In this document: positions 22,923 through 38,339 of the stretch, piece by piece | Numbering within the stretch: the stretch's first letter is position 1 | How the letters are laid out: each line of letters begins with the position of its first letter | Source: Apostichopus japonicus | Taxonomy: Eukaryota; Echinodermata; Holothuroidea; Aspidochirotida; Stichopodidae | Assembly (NCBI RefSeq): GCF_037975245.1 | Contig: NC_092573.1 | Location: 16,358,265-16,422,264 of the forward strand | Direction of reading: 5' to 3' | Length of the DNA: 64,000 bases | Made by a program: the position numbers and the translations under genes | Notes under the pieces: model-generated | The model's database searches: none | What the model was told of the DNA's origin: nothing | Seen by the model: the letters and a program-made list of their open reading frames with translations, nothing else

Positions 22923-22943
22923 CCCCCCACCCCTCCCCGACCC
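22923..22943 (-). other. Representative G-quadruplex-type tract of the right monomer
   Basis: The top strand reads C6-A-C4-T-C4-GA-C3, so the bottom strand has four G-runs of 3 to 6 with loops of 1 to 2 bases, the canonical G-quadruplex pattern. The equivalent site is present in most monomers of the right array with minor variants (a T for G in the loop, CTCGACC, or CCCTCTCCCC at about 55235 and 58465). It recurs about every 805 bp, always on the bottom strand. Confidence 0.85.
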
Positions 22944-25900
22944 TCCATCCCATTCAACAAGGATGAATACACATAAAATCCTATGCTTTCAAATATTTGA
23001 TCCTAATGATAGCTCTAACCTACATATAGCTGCTTTCCCAGTTTCCCCCTTCAGCAATCCCCCCCCCCCTTTTGCCCAACATTATGGTTCCACATATGGG
23101 TGGAGCCTGTAAAAGTTGGACAAGATCATTTTCTACACTGATGTATTTGAGATTAAGCAGTTCATCAATTTGGAATGACATCAAAACTTTGAAACGGTGA
23201 AAATAAGATGGTCAAAAATTAATATTAGACTGTTCATTAAATTCTCACACACATTATGGGGACCCTAATAGTTGGAAAAAAACCTTCTACTTTACATTTA
23301 ATATACATCACCTTAATCTATGCTGTTGGAAATGGTAAAAAAATCTTTCTCAAACAATAGGAGAAAGCCATAACAGTGTACATCCCTATTTTCTCTATGA
23401 TATATCAAATTGTATGAATACAGCACTATGCAACAGCATATATATTCTGATTAGGGCTTTCCAATCATCCCCACCCCTCATTCCCACTCAACTAGTGAAA
23501 TGACATCAAAACATTATTGATACATAATATCACATTATTAGGGCGTTATGGAGGTCTGACCCTGTATACGGTACCTGATTCCATAGTAACCCACACCACT
23601 TGCCACATGCAATGATCTAGATAGAGTGATAGTGTACAAACTGTAATTTTCAGGACATATCAAACTTTACGTAGCAGGTAGAAAAGCAAATAGACGACCA
23701 ATAGGGCAGCCAAGTCAATTGGACACCCCCCACCCCTCCCCGACCCTCCATCCCATTCAACAAGGATGAATACACATAAAATCCTATGCTTTCAAATATT
23801 TGATCCTAATGATAGCTCTAACCTACATATAGCTGCTTTCCCAGTTTCCCCCTCCAGCAACCCCCCCCCCCCCACCCTTTTGCCCAACATTATGGTTCCA
23901 CATATGGGTGGAGCCGGTAAAAGTTGGACAAGATCATTTTCTACACTGATGCATTTGAGATTAAGCAGTTCATCAATTTGGAATGACATCAAAACTTTGA
24001 AACGGTGAAAATAAGATGGTCAAAAATTAATATTAGACTGTTCATTAATTCTCACACACATTGGGACCCTTATAGTTGAAAAAAAAAACCCTTTGACATT
24101 ACATTTAATATACATCACCTTAATCTATGCTGTTGGAAATGGTAAAAAAAATCTTTCTCAAACAATAGGAGAAAGCCATAACAGTGTACATCCCTATTTT
24201 CTCTATAATATATCAAATTGTATGAATACAGCACATGCAACAGCATATATATTCTGATTAGGGCTTTCCAATCATCCCCACCCCTCATTCCCACTCAACT
24301 AGTGGAATGATATCAAAACATTATTTATACATAATATCACATTATTAGGGCGTTATGAGGGTCTGACCCTGTATACGGTACCTGATTCCATAGTAACCCA
24401 CACCACTTGCCACATGCAATGATCTAGATAGAGTGATAGTGTACAAACTGTAATTTTCAGGACATATCAAACTTTACGTAGCAGGTAGAAAAGCAAATAG
24501 ACGACCAATAGGGCAGCCAAGTCAATTGGACACCCCCCACCCCTCCCCGACCCTCCATCCCATTCAACAAGGATGAATACACATAAAATCCTATGCTTTC
24601 AAATATTTGATCCTAATGATAGCTCTAACCTACATATAGCTGCTTTCCCAGTTTCCCCCTCCAGCAACCCCCCCCCTCCCTTTTGCCCAACATTATGGTT
24701 CCACATATGGGTGGAGCCTGTAAAAGTTGGACAAGATCATTTTCTACACTGATGCATTTGAGATTAAGCAGTTCATCAATTTGGAATGACATCAAAACTT
24801 TGAAACGGTGAAAATAAGATGGTCAAAAACTAATATCAGACTGTTCATTAAATTCTCACACACATTATGGGGACCCTAATAGTTGGAGAAAATAAAAACA
24901 TTCTACCTTACATTTAATATACATCACCTTAATCTATGCTGTTGGAAATGGTAAAAAAAATCTTTCTCAAACAATAGGAGAAAGCCATAACAGTGTACAT
25001 CCCTATTTTCTCTACAATATATCAAATTGTATGAATACAGCACATGCAACAGCATATATATTCTGATTAGGGCTTTCCAATCATCCCCACCCCTCATTCC
25101 CACTCAACTAGTGGAATGACATCAAAACATTATTTATACATAATATCACATTATTAGGGCGTTATGGAGGTCTGACCCTGTATACGGTACCTGATTCCAT
25201 AGTAACCCACACCACTTGCCCATGCATGCAATGATCTAGATAGAGTGATAGTGTACAAACTGTAATTTTCAGGACATATCAAACTTTACGTAGCAGGTAG
25301 AAAAGCAAATAGACGACCAATAGGGCAGCCAAGTCAATTGGACACCCCCCACCCCTCCCCGACCCTCCATCCCATTCAACAAGGATGAATACACATAAAA
25401 TCCTATGCTTTCAAATATTTGATCCTAATGATAGCTCTAACCTACATATAGCTGCTTTCCCAGTTTCCCCCTCCAGCAACCCCCCCCCCCCTCCCTTTTG
25501 CCTAACATTATGGTTCCACATATGGGTGGAGCCTGTAAAAGTTGGACAAGATCAATTTCTACACTGATGCATTTGAGATTAAGCAGTTCATCAATTTGGA
25601 ATGACATCGAAACTTTGAAACGGTGAAAATAAGATGGTCAAAAACTAATATTAGACTGTTCATTAAATTCTCACACACATTATGGGGACCCTAATAGCTG
25701 GAGAAAAAAAAACATTCTACCTTACATTTAATATACATCACCTTAATCTATGCTGTTGGAAATGGTAAAAAAAATCTTTCTCAAACAATAGGAGAAAGCC
25801 ATAACAGTGTACATCCCTATTTTCTCTACAATATATCAAATTGTATGAATACAGCACATGCAACAGCATATATATTCTGATTAGGGCTTTCCAATCATCC

Positions 25901-27597
25901 CCACCCCTCATTCCCACTCAACTAGTGAAATGACATCAAAACATTATTTATACATAATATCACATTATTAGGGCGTTATGGAGGTCTGACCCTGTATACG
26001 GTACCTGATTCCATAGTAACCCACACCACTTGCCACATGCAATGATCTAGATAGAGTGATAGTGTACAAACTGTAATTTTCAGGACATATCAAACTTTAC
26101 GTAGCAGGTAGAAAGCAAATAGACGACCAATAGGGCAGCCAAGTCAATTGGACACCCCCCACCCCTCCCCGACCCTCCATCCCATTCAACAAGGATGAAT
26201 ACACATAAAATCCTATGCTTTCAAATATATGATCCTAATGATAGCTCTAACCTACATATAGCTGCTTTCCCAGTTTCCCCCTCCAGCAACCCCCCCCCCC
26301 CCGTCCCTTTTGCCCAACATTATGGTTCCACATATGGGTGGAGCCTGTAAAAGTTGGACAAGATCATATTCTACACTGATGCATTTGAGATTAAGCAGTT
26401 CATCAATTTGGAATGACATCAAAACTTTGAAACGGTGAAAATAAGATGGTCAAAAATTAATATTAGACTGTTCATCAAATTCTCACACACATTGAGACCC
26501 TAATAGTTGAAAAAAAAAACCTTTGACATTACATTTAATATACATCACCTTAATCTATGCTGTTGGAAATGGTCAAAAAAATCTTTCTCAAACAATAGGA
26601 GAAAGCCATAACAGTGTACATCCCTATTTTCTCTATAATATATCAAATTGTATGAATGTAGCACATGCAATAGCATATATTCTGATTAGGGCTTTCCAAT
26701 CATCCCCACCCCTCATTCCCACTCAACTAGTGGAATGACATCAAAACATTATTTATACATAATATCACAATATTAGGGCGTTATGGAGGTCTGACCCTGT
26801 ATAGGGTACCTAATTCCATAGTAACCCACACCACTTGACATATGCAATGAGCTAGATAGAGTGATAGTGTACAAACTGTAATTTTCAGGACATATCAAAC
26901 TTTACGTAGCAGGGAGAAAAGCAAATAGACGACCAATAGGGCAGCCAAGTCAATTGGACCCCCCCTCCCCCTCCCCCTCCCCGACCCTCCATCCCATTCA
27001 ACAAGGATGAATACACATAAAATCCTATGCTTTCAAATATTTGATCCTAATGATAGCTCTAACCTACATATAGCTGCTTTCCCAGTTTCCCCCTCCAGCA
27101 ATCCCCCCCCCCCCTTTTGCCCAACATTATGGTTCCACATATGGGTGGAGCCTGTAAAAGTTGGGCAAGATCATTTTCTACACTGATGCATTTGAGATTA
27201 AGCAGTTCATCAATTTGGAATGACATCAAAACTTTGAAACGGTGAAAATAAGATGGTCAAAAATTAATATTAGACTGTTCATTAAATTCTCACACACATT
27301 GGGACCCTAATACTTGAAAAAAAAACCTTTGACATTACATTTAATATACATCACCTTAATCTATGCTGTTGGAAATGGTAAAAAAAATCTTTCTCAAACA
27401 ATAGGAGAAAGCCATAACAGTGTACATCCCTATTTTCTCTATGATATATCAAATTGTATGAATACAGCACATGCAACAGCATATATATTCTGATTAGGGC
27501 TTTCCAATCATCCCCACCCCTCATTCCCACTCAACTAGTGAAATGACATCAAAACATTATTTATACATAATATCACATTATTAGGGCGTTATGGAGG

Positions 27598-30500
27598 TCT
27601 GACCCTGTATACGGTACCTGATTCCATAGTAACCCACACCACTTGCCACATGCAATGATCTAGATAGAGTGATAGTGTACAAACTGTAATTTTCAGGACA
27701 TATCAAACTTACGTAGCAGGTAGAAAAGCAAATAGACGACCAATAGGGCAGCCAAGTCAACTGGACACCCCCCACCCCTCCCCTACCCTCCATCCCATTC
27801 AACAAGGATGAATACACATAAAATCCTATGCTTTCAAATATTTGATCCTAATGATAGCCCTAGAACCTACATATAGCTGCTTTCCCAGTTCCCCCCCAGC
27901 AAGATCCCCCCCCCTTTTGCCCCACATGATGGTTCCACATATGGGTGGAGCCTGTAAAGTTGGACAAGGTTATTTTCTACACTGATGTATTTGAGATTAA
28001 GCAGTTCACCAATTTGGAATGACATCAAAACTTTGAAACGGTGAAAATAAGATGGTCAAAAATTAATATTAGACTGTTCATTAAATTCTCACACACATTA
28101 TGGGGACCCTAATAATTGAAAAAAAAAAAATTCTACTCTACATTTAATATACATCACCTTAATCTATGCTGTTGGAAATGGTAAAATAAATCTTTCTCAA
28201 ACAATAGGCGAAAACCATAACAGTGTACATCCCTATTTTCTCTCTAATATATCAAATTGTATGAATGCAGCACATGCAACAGCATATATATTCTGATTAG
28301 GGCTTTCCAATCATCCCCACCTCTCATTCCCACTCAACTAGTGGAATGACATCAAAACATTATTTATACATAATATCACAATGTTAGGGCGTTATGGAGG
28401 TCTGACCCTGTATACGGTACCTGATTCCATAGTGACCCACACCACTTGCCACATGCAATGAGCTAGATAGTGTGATAGTGTACAAACTGTAATTTTCAGG
28501 ACATATCAAACTTTACGTAGCAGGTAGAAAAGCAAATAGACGACCAAGAGGGCACGCAAGTCACTTGGACCCCCCCACCCCTCCCCGACCCTCCATCCCA
28601 TTCAACAAGGATGAATACACATAAAATCCTATGCTTTCAAATATTTGATCCTAATGATAGCTCTAACCTACATATAGCTGCTTTCCCAGTTTCCCCTCTA
28701 GCAACCCCCCTCCCTTTTTGCCCAACATGATGGTTCCACATATGGGTGGAGCCTGTAAAAGTTGGACGAGGTAATTTTCTACACTGATGTATTTGAGATT
28801 AAGCAGTTCACCAATTTGGAATGACATCAAAACTTTGAAACGGTGAAAATAAGATGGTCAAAAATTAATATTAGACTGTTCATTAAATTCTCACACACAT
28901 TATGGGGACCCTAATAGTGAAAAAAAAACCTTTGACATTACATTTAATATACATCACCTTAATCTATGCTGTTGGAAATGGTAAAATAAATCTTTCTCAA
29001 ACAATAGGAGAAAGCCATAACAGTGTACATCCCTATTTTCTCTCTAATATATCAAATTGTATGAATGTAGCACATGCAACAGCATATATTCTGATGAGGG
29101 CTTTCCAATCATCCCCACCCCTCATTCCCACTCAACTAGTGGAATGACATCAAACCATTATTTATACATAATATCACATTATTAGGGCGTTATGGAGGTC
29201 TGACCCTGTATAGGGTACCTAATTCCATAGTAACCCACACCACTTGACATATGCAATGAGCTAGATAGAGTAATAGTGTACAAACTGTTATTTTCAGGAC
29301 ATATCAAACTTTACGTAGCAGGGAGAAAAGCAAATAGACGACCAATAGGGCACGCAAGTCAATTGGACACCCCCCACCCCTCCCCGACCCTCCATCCCAT
29401 TCAACAAGGATGAATACACATAAAATCCTATGCTTTCAAATATTTGATCCTAATGATAGCTCTAACCTACATATAGCTGCTTTCCCAGTTTCCCCCTCTA
29501 GCAACCCCCCCCCCCCTTTTGCCCCACATGATGGTTCCACATATGGGTGGAGCCTGTAAAAGTTGGACAAGGTAATTTTCTACACTGTTGTATTTGGGAT
29601 TAAGCAGTTCACCAATTTGGAATGACAACAAAACTTTGAAAAGGTGAAAATAAGATGGTCAAAAATTAATATTAGACTGTTCATTAAATTCTCACACACA
29701 TTATGGGGACCCTTATAGTTGGAAAAAAAACCTTCTACTTTACATTTAATATACATCACCTTAATCTATGCTGTTGGAAATGGTAAAAAAATCTTTCTCA
29801 CACAATAGGAGAAAACCATAACAGTGTACATCCCTATTTTCTCTCTAATATATCAAATTGTATGAATGCAGCACATGCAACAGCATATATATTCTGATTA
29901 GGGCTTTCCAATCATCCCCACCCCTCATTCCCACTCAAGTAGTGGAATGACATCAAAACATTATTTATACATAATATCACAATGTTAGGGCGTTATGGAG
30001 GTCTGACCCTGTATACGGTACCTGATTCCATAGTAACCCACACCACTTGCCACATGCAATGAGCTAGATAGTGTGATAGTGTACAAACTGTAATTTTCAA
30101 GACATATCAAACTTTACGTAGCAGGTAGAAAAGCAAATAGACGACCAAGAGGGCACGCAAGTCACTTGGGCCCCCCCACCCCTCCCCGACCCTCCATCCC
30201 ATTCAACAAGGATGAATACACATAAAATCCTATGCTTTCAAATATTTGATCCTAATGATAGCTCTAACCTACATATAGCTGCTTTCCCAGTTTCCCCCTC
30301 TAGCAACCCCCCCCCCCCCTTTTGGCCCACATGATGGTTCCACATATGGGTGGAGCCTGTAAAAGTTGGACAAGGTAATTTTCTACACTGTTGTATTTGA
30401 GATTAAGCAGTTCACCAATTTGGAATGACAACAAAACTTTGAAACGGTGAAAATAAGATGGTCAAAAATTAATATTAGACTGTTCATTAAATTCTCACAC

Positions 30501-32473
30501 ACATTGGGACCCTAATAGTGAAAAAAAAACCCTTTGACATTACATTTAATATACATCACCTTAATCTATGCTGTTGGAAATGGTCAAAAAAAATCTTTCT
30601 CAAACAATAGGAGAAAGCCATAACAGTGTACATCCCTATTTTCTCTCTAATATATCAAATTGTATGAATGTAGCACATGCAACAGCATATATTCTGATTA
30701 GGGATTTCCAATCATCCCCACCCCTCATCCCCACTCAACTAGTGGAATGTCATCAAAACATTATTTATACATAATATCACAATATTAGGGCGTTATGGAG
30801 GTCTGACCCTGTATAGGGTACCTCATTCCATAGTAACCCACACCACTTGACATATGCAATGAGCTAGATAGAGTGATAGTGTACAAACTGTAATTTTCAG
30901 GACATATCAAACTTTACGTAGCAGGGAGAAAAGCAAATAGACGACCAATAGGGCAGCCAAGTCAACTGGACCCCCCCTCTCCCCTCCCCGACCCTCCATC
31001 CCATTCAACAAGGATGAATACACATAAAATCCTATGCTTTCAAATATTTGATCCTAATGATAGCTCTAACCTACATATAGCTGCTTTCCCAGTTTCCCCC
31101 TCTAGCAACCCCCCTCCCTTTTTGCCCCACATGATGGTTCCACATATGGGTGGAGCCTGTAAAAGTTGGACGAGGTAATTTTCTACACTGATGTATTTGG
31201 GATTAAGCAGTTCACCAATTTGGAATGACAACAAAACTTTGAAAAGGTGAAAATAAGATGGTCAAAAATTAATATTAGACTGTTCATTAAATTCTCACAC
31301 ACATTGGGACCATAATAGTAAAAAAAAAAAACCTTTGACATTACATTTAATATACATCACCTTAATCTATGCTGTTGGAAATGGTAAAAAAAATCTTTCT
31401 CAAACAATAGGAGAAAGCCATAACAGTGTACATCCCTATTTTCTCTCTAATATATCAAATTGTATGAATGTAGCACATGCAATAGCATATATTCTGATGA
31501 GGGCTTTCCAATCATCCCCACCCCTCATTCCCACTCAACTAGTGAAATGACATCAAAACATTATTTATACATAATATCACAATGTTAGGGCGTTATGGAG
31601 GTCTGACCCTGTATACGGTACCTGATTCCATAGTAACCCACACCACTTGCCACATGCAATGATCTAGATAGAGTGATAGTGTACAAACTGTAATTTTCAG
31701 GACATATCAAACTTTACGTAGCAGGTAGAAAAGCAAATAGACGACCAATAGGGCAGCCAAGTCAACTGGACACCCCCCACCCCTCCCCTACCCTCCATCC
31801 CATTCAACAAGGATGAATACACATAAAATCCTATGCTTTCAAATATTTGATCCTAATGATAGCCCTAGAACCTACATATAGCTGCTTTCCCAGTTCCCCC
31901 CCAGCAACATCCCCCCCCCCTTTTGCCCCACATGATGGTTCCACATATGGGTGGAGCCTGTAAAGTTGGACAAGGTTATTTTCTACACTGATGTATTTGA
32001 GATTAAGCAGTTCACCAATTTGGAATGACATCAAAACTTTGAAACGGTGAAAATAAGACGGTCAAAAATTAATATTAGACTGTTCATTAAATTCTCACAC
32101 ACATTATGGGGACCCTAATAATTGAAAAAAAAAGAATTCTACTCTACATTTAATATACATCACCTTAATCTATGCTGTTGGAAATGGTAAAAAAATCTTT
32201 CTCAAACAATAGGCGAAAACCATAACAGTGTACATCCCTATTTTCTCTCTAATATATCAAATTGTATGAATGCAGCACATGCAACAGCATATATATTCTG
32301 ATTAGGGCTTTCCAATCATCCCCACCTCTCATTCCCACTCAACTAGTGGAATGACATCAAAACATTATTTATACATAATATCACAATGTTAGGGCGTTAT
32401 GGAGGTCTGACCCTGTATACGGTACCTGATTCCATAGTGACCCACACCACTTGCCACATGCAATGAGCTAGAT
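27598..32473 (-). repeat. Five-monomer duplication, lag about 4.0 kb
   Basis: The monomers starting at 27598 and 31602 share rare changes: AGCCCTAGAACCTACATATAG with a shortened CCCAGTTCCCCCCCAGC, CCTGTAAAGTTGGACAAGG, and then ATAGTGACCC in the following monomers (about 28430 and 32434). The lag is 4004 bp, five monomers. Monomers in between do not match one-to-one throughout, so later exchange has reshuffled part of the block. Confidence 0.65.
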
Positions 32474-32481
32474 AGTGTGAT

Positions 32482-32847
32482 CAGTGGCGTAGGAAGGTAC
32501 TTTTGAGTGGGGGGCTGAAGACTGATGGCTGGCCTGGGGGAGGGGTCTAAGGGGAGGGGGTGTCCCCCTCCCCTTTGGATTTTTTTGCATTTCCAGATAG
32601 CCTCAGATGCAATTTGGTGCAATATAGCACACTTCAACACCCACTCCATTTTGTAAACTTAATTTTGTATTTTCACCAGGCCTTAGATGCAATTTGGTGC
32701 TCCAAATGAGATTTTTTTTCTCATTTGGAAATGAAAAAGGGGTTTTCTGACTTGCGAAGCGGGGGGGCGGAATGATACTTCCGCCCCTCCACATTTTTCA
32801 CTGGGGGGGCTGGCGCCCCCCCAGCCCCCCCGGTTCCTACGCCCTTG
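32482..32847. mobile_element. hAT-like MITE inserted in one satellite monomer, 8-bp target duplication
   Basis: The 366-bp insertion is flanked by perfect AGTGTGAT at 32474-32481 and 32848-32855. Its ends are CAGTGGCGTAGGAAGG and, reverse-complemented, CAAGGGCGTAGGAACC. The matching empty site is visible in the related monomer at about 28465 (GATAGTGTGATAGTGTAC). An 8-bp duplication and CA-initial ends fit hAT. The interior is G/C-run rich (GGGGAGGGGGTGTCCCCC) and has no transposase. It is present in only one of 55 right-array monomers, so it arrived after that monomer formed and has not been spread by exchange. Confidence 0.92.
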
Positions 32848-35800
32848 AGTGTGATGGTGTACAAACTGTAATTTTCAGGACATATCAAACTTTACATAGC
32901 AGGGAGAAAAGCAAATAGACGACCAAGAGGGCACGCAAGTCACTTGGACCCCCCCCCACCCCTCCCCGACCCTCCATCCCATTCAACAAGGATGAATACA
33001 CATAAAATCCTATGCTTTCAAATATTTGATCCTAATGATAGCTCTAACCTACATATAGCTGCTTTCCCAGTTTCCCCTCTAGCAACCCCCCTCCCTTTTT
33101 GCCCCACATGATGGTTCCACATATGGGTGGAGCCTGTAAAAGTTGGACGAGGTAATTTTCTACACTGATGTATTTGGGATTAAGCAGTTCACCAATTTGG
33201 AATGACAACAAAACTTTGAAAAGGTGAAAATAAGATGGTCAAAAATTAATATTAGACTGTTCATTAAATTCTCACACACATTATGGGGACCCTAATAGTT
33301 GGAAAAAAAACCTTCTTTACATTTAATATACATCACCTTAATCTATGCTGTTGGAAATGGTAAAAAAATCTTTCTCACACAATAGGAGAAAACCATAACA
33401 GTGTACATCCCTATTTTCTCTCTAATATATCAAATTGTATGAATGCAGCACATGCAACAGCATATATATTCTGATTAGGGATTTCCAATCATCCCCACCC
33501 CTCATTCCCACTCAAGTAGTGGAATGACATCAAAACATTATTTATACATAATATCACAATGTTAGGGCGTTATGGAGGTCTGACCCTGTATACGGTACCT
33601 GATTCCATAGTAACCCACACCACTTGACATATGCAATGAGCTAGATAGTGTGATAGTGTACAAACTGTAATTTTCAAGACATATCAAACTTTACGTAGCA
33701 GGTAGAAAAGCAAATAGACGACCAAGAGGGCACGCAAGTCACTTGGGCCCCCCCACCCCTCCCCGACCCTCCATCCCATTCAACAAGGATGAATACACAT
33801 AAAATCCTATGCTTTCAAATATTTGATCCTAATGATAGCTCTAACCTACATATAGCTGCTTTCCCAGTTTCCCCCTCTAGCAACCCCCCCCCCCCTTTTG
33901 CCCCACATGATGGTTCCACATATGGGTGGAGCCTGTAAAAGTTGGACAAGGTAATTTTCTACACTGTTGTATTTGAGATTAAGCAGTTCACCAATTTGGA
34001 ATGACAACAAAACTTTGAAACGGTGAAAATAAGATGGTCAAAAATTAATATTAGACTGTTCATTAAATTCTCACACACATTGGGACCCTAATAGTGAAAA
34101 AAAACCTTTGACATTACATTTAATATACATCACCTTAATCTATGCTGTTGGAAATGGTCAAAAAAAATCTTTCTCAAACAATAGGAGAAAGCCATAACAG
34201 TGTACATCCCTATTTTCTCTCTAATATATCAAATTGTATGAATGTAGCACATGCAACAGCATATATTCTGATTAGGGCTTTCCAATCATCCCCACCCCTC
34301 ATCCCCACTCAACTAGTGGAATGACATCAAAACATTATTTATACATAATATCACAATATTAGGGCGTTATGGAGGTCTGACCCTGTATACGGTACCTGAT
34401 TCCATAGTAACCCACACCACTTGCCACATGCAATGATCTAAATAGAGTGATAGTGTACAACTGTAATTTTCAGGACATATCAAACTTTACGTAGCAGGGA
34501 GAAAAGCAAATAGACGACCAATAGGGCAGCCAAGTCAATTGGACACCCCCCACCCCTCCCCGACCCTCCATCCCATTCAACAAGGATGAATACACATAAA
34601 ATTCTATGCTTTCAAATATCTGATCCTAATGATAGCCCTAGAACCTACAAATAGCTGCTTTCCCAGTTTCCCCCTCCAGCAACTCCCCCCCCCCCCTTTT
34701 GCCCCACATGATGGTTCCACATATGGGTGGAGCCTGTAAAAGTTGGACAAGGTTATTTTCTACACTGATGTATTTGAGATTAAGCAGTTCACCAATTTGG
34801 AATGACATCGAAACTTTGAAAAGGTGGAAATAAGATGGTCAAAAATTAATATTAGACTGTTCATTAAATTCTCACACACATTGGGACCCTAATAGTAAGA
34901 AAAAAAAACCCTTTGACATTACATTTAATATACATCACCTTAATCTATGCTGTTGGAAATGGTCAAAAAAATCTTTCTCAAACAATAGGAGAAAACCATA
35001 TCAGTGTACATCCCTATTTTCTCTCTAATATATCAAATTGTATGAATGTAGCAAATGCAACAGCATATATTCTGATTAGGGCTTTCCAATCATCCCCACC
35101 CCTCATTCCCACTCAACTAGTGGAATGACATCAAAACATTATTTATACATAATATCACAATATTAGGGCGTTATGGAGGTCTGACCCTGTATAGGGTACC
35201 TAATTCCATAGTAACCCACACCACTTGACATATGCAATGAGCTAGATAGAGTGATAGTGTACAAACTGTAATTTTCAGGACATATCAAACTTTACGTAGC
35301 AGGTAGAAAAGCAAATAGACGACCAAGAGGGCACGTAAGTCACTTGGACCCCCCCCCCCACCCCTCCTCGACCCTCCATCCCATTCAACAAGGATGAATA
35401 CACATAAAATTCTATGCTTTCAAATATCTGATCCTAATGATAGCCCTAGAACCTACAAATAGCTGCTTTCCCAGTTTCCCCCTCCAGAAACACCCCCCCC
35501 CCTTTTGCCCCACATGATGGTTCCACATATGGGTGGAGCCTGTAACAGTTTGACAAGGCTATTTTTTACACTGATGTATTTGAGATTAAGCAGTTCATCA
35601 ATTTGGAAATGACAACAAAACTTTGAAACGGTGGAAATAAGATGGTCAAAAATTAATATTAGACTGTTCATTAAATTCTCACACACATTGGGACCCTAAT
35701 AGTAAGAAAAAAAACCCTTTGACATTACATTTAATATACATCACCTTAATCTATGCTGTTGTAAATGGTCAAAAAAATCTTTCTCAAACAATAGGAGAAA

Positions 35801-38339
35801 ACCATATCAGTGTACATCCCTATTTTCTCTCTAATATATCAAATTGTATGAATGTAGCACATGCAACAGCATATATTCTGATTAGGGCTTTCCAATCATC
35901 CCCACCCCTCATTCCCACTCAACTAGTGGAATGACATCAAAACATTATTTATACATAATATCACAATATTAGGGCGTTATGGAGGTCTGACCCTGTATAG
36001 GGTACCTAATTCCATAGTAACCAACACCACTTGACATATGCAATGAGCTAGATAGAGTGATAGTGTACAAACTGTAATTTTCAGGACATATCAAACTTTA
36101 CGTAGCAGGTAGAAAAGCAAATAGACGACCAAGAGGGCACGTAAGTCACTTGGACCCCCCCCACCCCTCCTCGACCCTCCATCCCATTCAACAAGGATGA
36201 ATACACATAAAATTCTATGCTTTCAAATATCTGATCCTAATGATAGCCCTAGAACCTACAAATAGCTGCTTTCCCAGTTTCCCCCTCCAGCAACACCCCC
36301 CCCCCCTTTTGCCCCACATGATGGTTCCACATATGGGTGGAGCCTGTAAAAGTTGGACAAGGCTATTTTCTACACTGATGTATTTGAGATTAAGCAGTTC
36401 ACCAATTTGGAATGACATCGAAACTTTGAAAAGGTGGAAATAAGATGGTCAAAAACTAATATTAGACTGTTCATTAAATTCTCACACACATTATGGGGAC
36501 CCTAATAGTTGGGGAAAAAAAAAAACATTCTACTTTACATTTAATATACATCACCTTAATCTATGCTGTTGGAAATGGTGAAAAAAAAAATTTCTCAAAC
36601 AATAGGAGAAAGCCATAACAGTGTACATCCCTATTTTCTCTATGATATATCAAATTGTATGAATGTAGCACATGCAACAGCATATATATTCTGATTAGGG
36701 CTTTCCAATCATCCCCACCCCTCATTCCCACTCAACTAGTGGAATGACATCAAAACATTATTTATACATAATATCACATTATTAGGGCGTTATGGAGGTC
36801 TGACCCTGTATACGGTACCTGATTCCATAGTAACCCACACCACTTGCCACATGCAATGATCTAGATAGAGTGATATTGTACAAACTGTAATTTTCAGGAC
36901 ATATCAAACTTTACGTAGCAGGTAGAAAAGCAAATAGACGACCAATAGGGCAGCCAAGTCAGTTGGACACCCCCCACCCCTCCCCGACCCTCCATCCTAT
37001 TCAACAAGGATGAATACACATAAAATCCTATGCTTTCAAATATTTGATCCTAATGATAGCTCTAACCTACATATAGCTGCTTTCCCAGTTTCCCCTTCCA
37101 GCAACCCCCCCCCCCCCACCTTCTGCCCCACATGATGGTTCCACATATGGGTGGAGCCTGTAAATGTTGGACAAGGTAATTTTCTACACTGATGTATTTG
37201 AGATTAAGCAGTTCACCAATTTGGAATGACATCGAAACTTTGAAAAGGTGGAAATAAGATGGTCAAAAACTAATATTAGACTGTTCATTAAATTCTCACA
37301 CACATTATGGGGACCCTAATAGTTGGGGAAAAAAAAACATTCTACTTTACATTTAATATACATCACCTTAATCTATGCTGTTGGAAATGGTGAAAAAAAA
37401 AATTTCTCAAACAATAGGAGAAAGCCATAACAGTGTACATCCCTATTTTCTCTATGATATATCAAATTGTATGAATGTAGCACATGCAACAGCATATATA
37501 TTCTGATTAGGGCTTTCCAATCATCCCCACCCCTCATTCCCACTCAACTAGTGGAATGACATCAAAACATTATTTATACATAATATCACATTATTAGGGC
37601 GTTATGGAGGTCTGACCCTGTATACGGTACCTGATTCCATAGTAACCCACACCACTTGCCACATGCAATGATCTAAATAGAGTGATAGTGTACAAACTGT
37701 AATTTTCAGGACATATCAAACTTTACGTAGCAGGTAGAAAAGCAAATAGACGACCAAGAGGGCACGTAAGTCACTTGGACCCCCCCACCCCTCCTCGACC
37801 CTCCATCCCATTCAACAAGGATGAATACACATAAAATTCTATGCTTTCAAATATCTGATCCTAATGATAGCCCTAGAACCTACAAATAGCTGCTTTCCCA
37901 GTTTCCCCCTCCAGCAACACCCCCCCCCCTTTTGCCCCACATGATGGTTCCACATATGGGTGGAGCCTGTAAAAGTTGGACAAGGCTATTTTCTACACTG
38001 ATGTATTTGAGATTAAGCAGTTCATCAATTTGGAATGACAACAAAACTTTGAAACGGTGGAAATAAGATGGTCAAAAATTAATATTAGACTGTTCATTAA
38101 ATTCTCACACACATTGGGACCCTAATAGTAAGAAAAAAAACCCTTTGACATTACATTTAATATACATCACCTTAATCTATGCTGTTGGAAATGGTCAAAA
38201 AAATCTTTCTCAAACAATAGGAGAAAACCATATCAGTGTACATCCCTATTTTCTCTCTAATATATCAAATTGTATGAATGTAGCACATGCAACAGCATAT
38301 ATTCTGATTAGGGCTTTCCAATCATCCCCACCCCTCATT

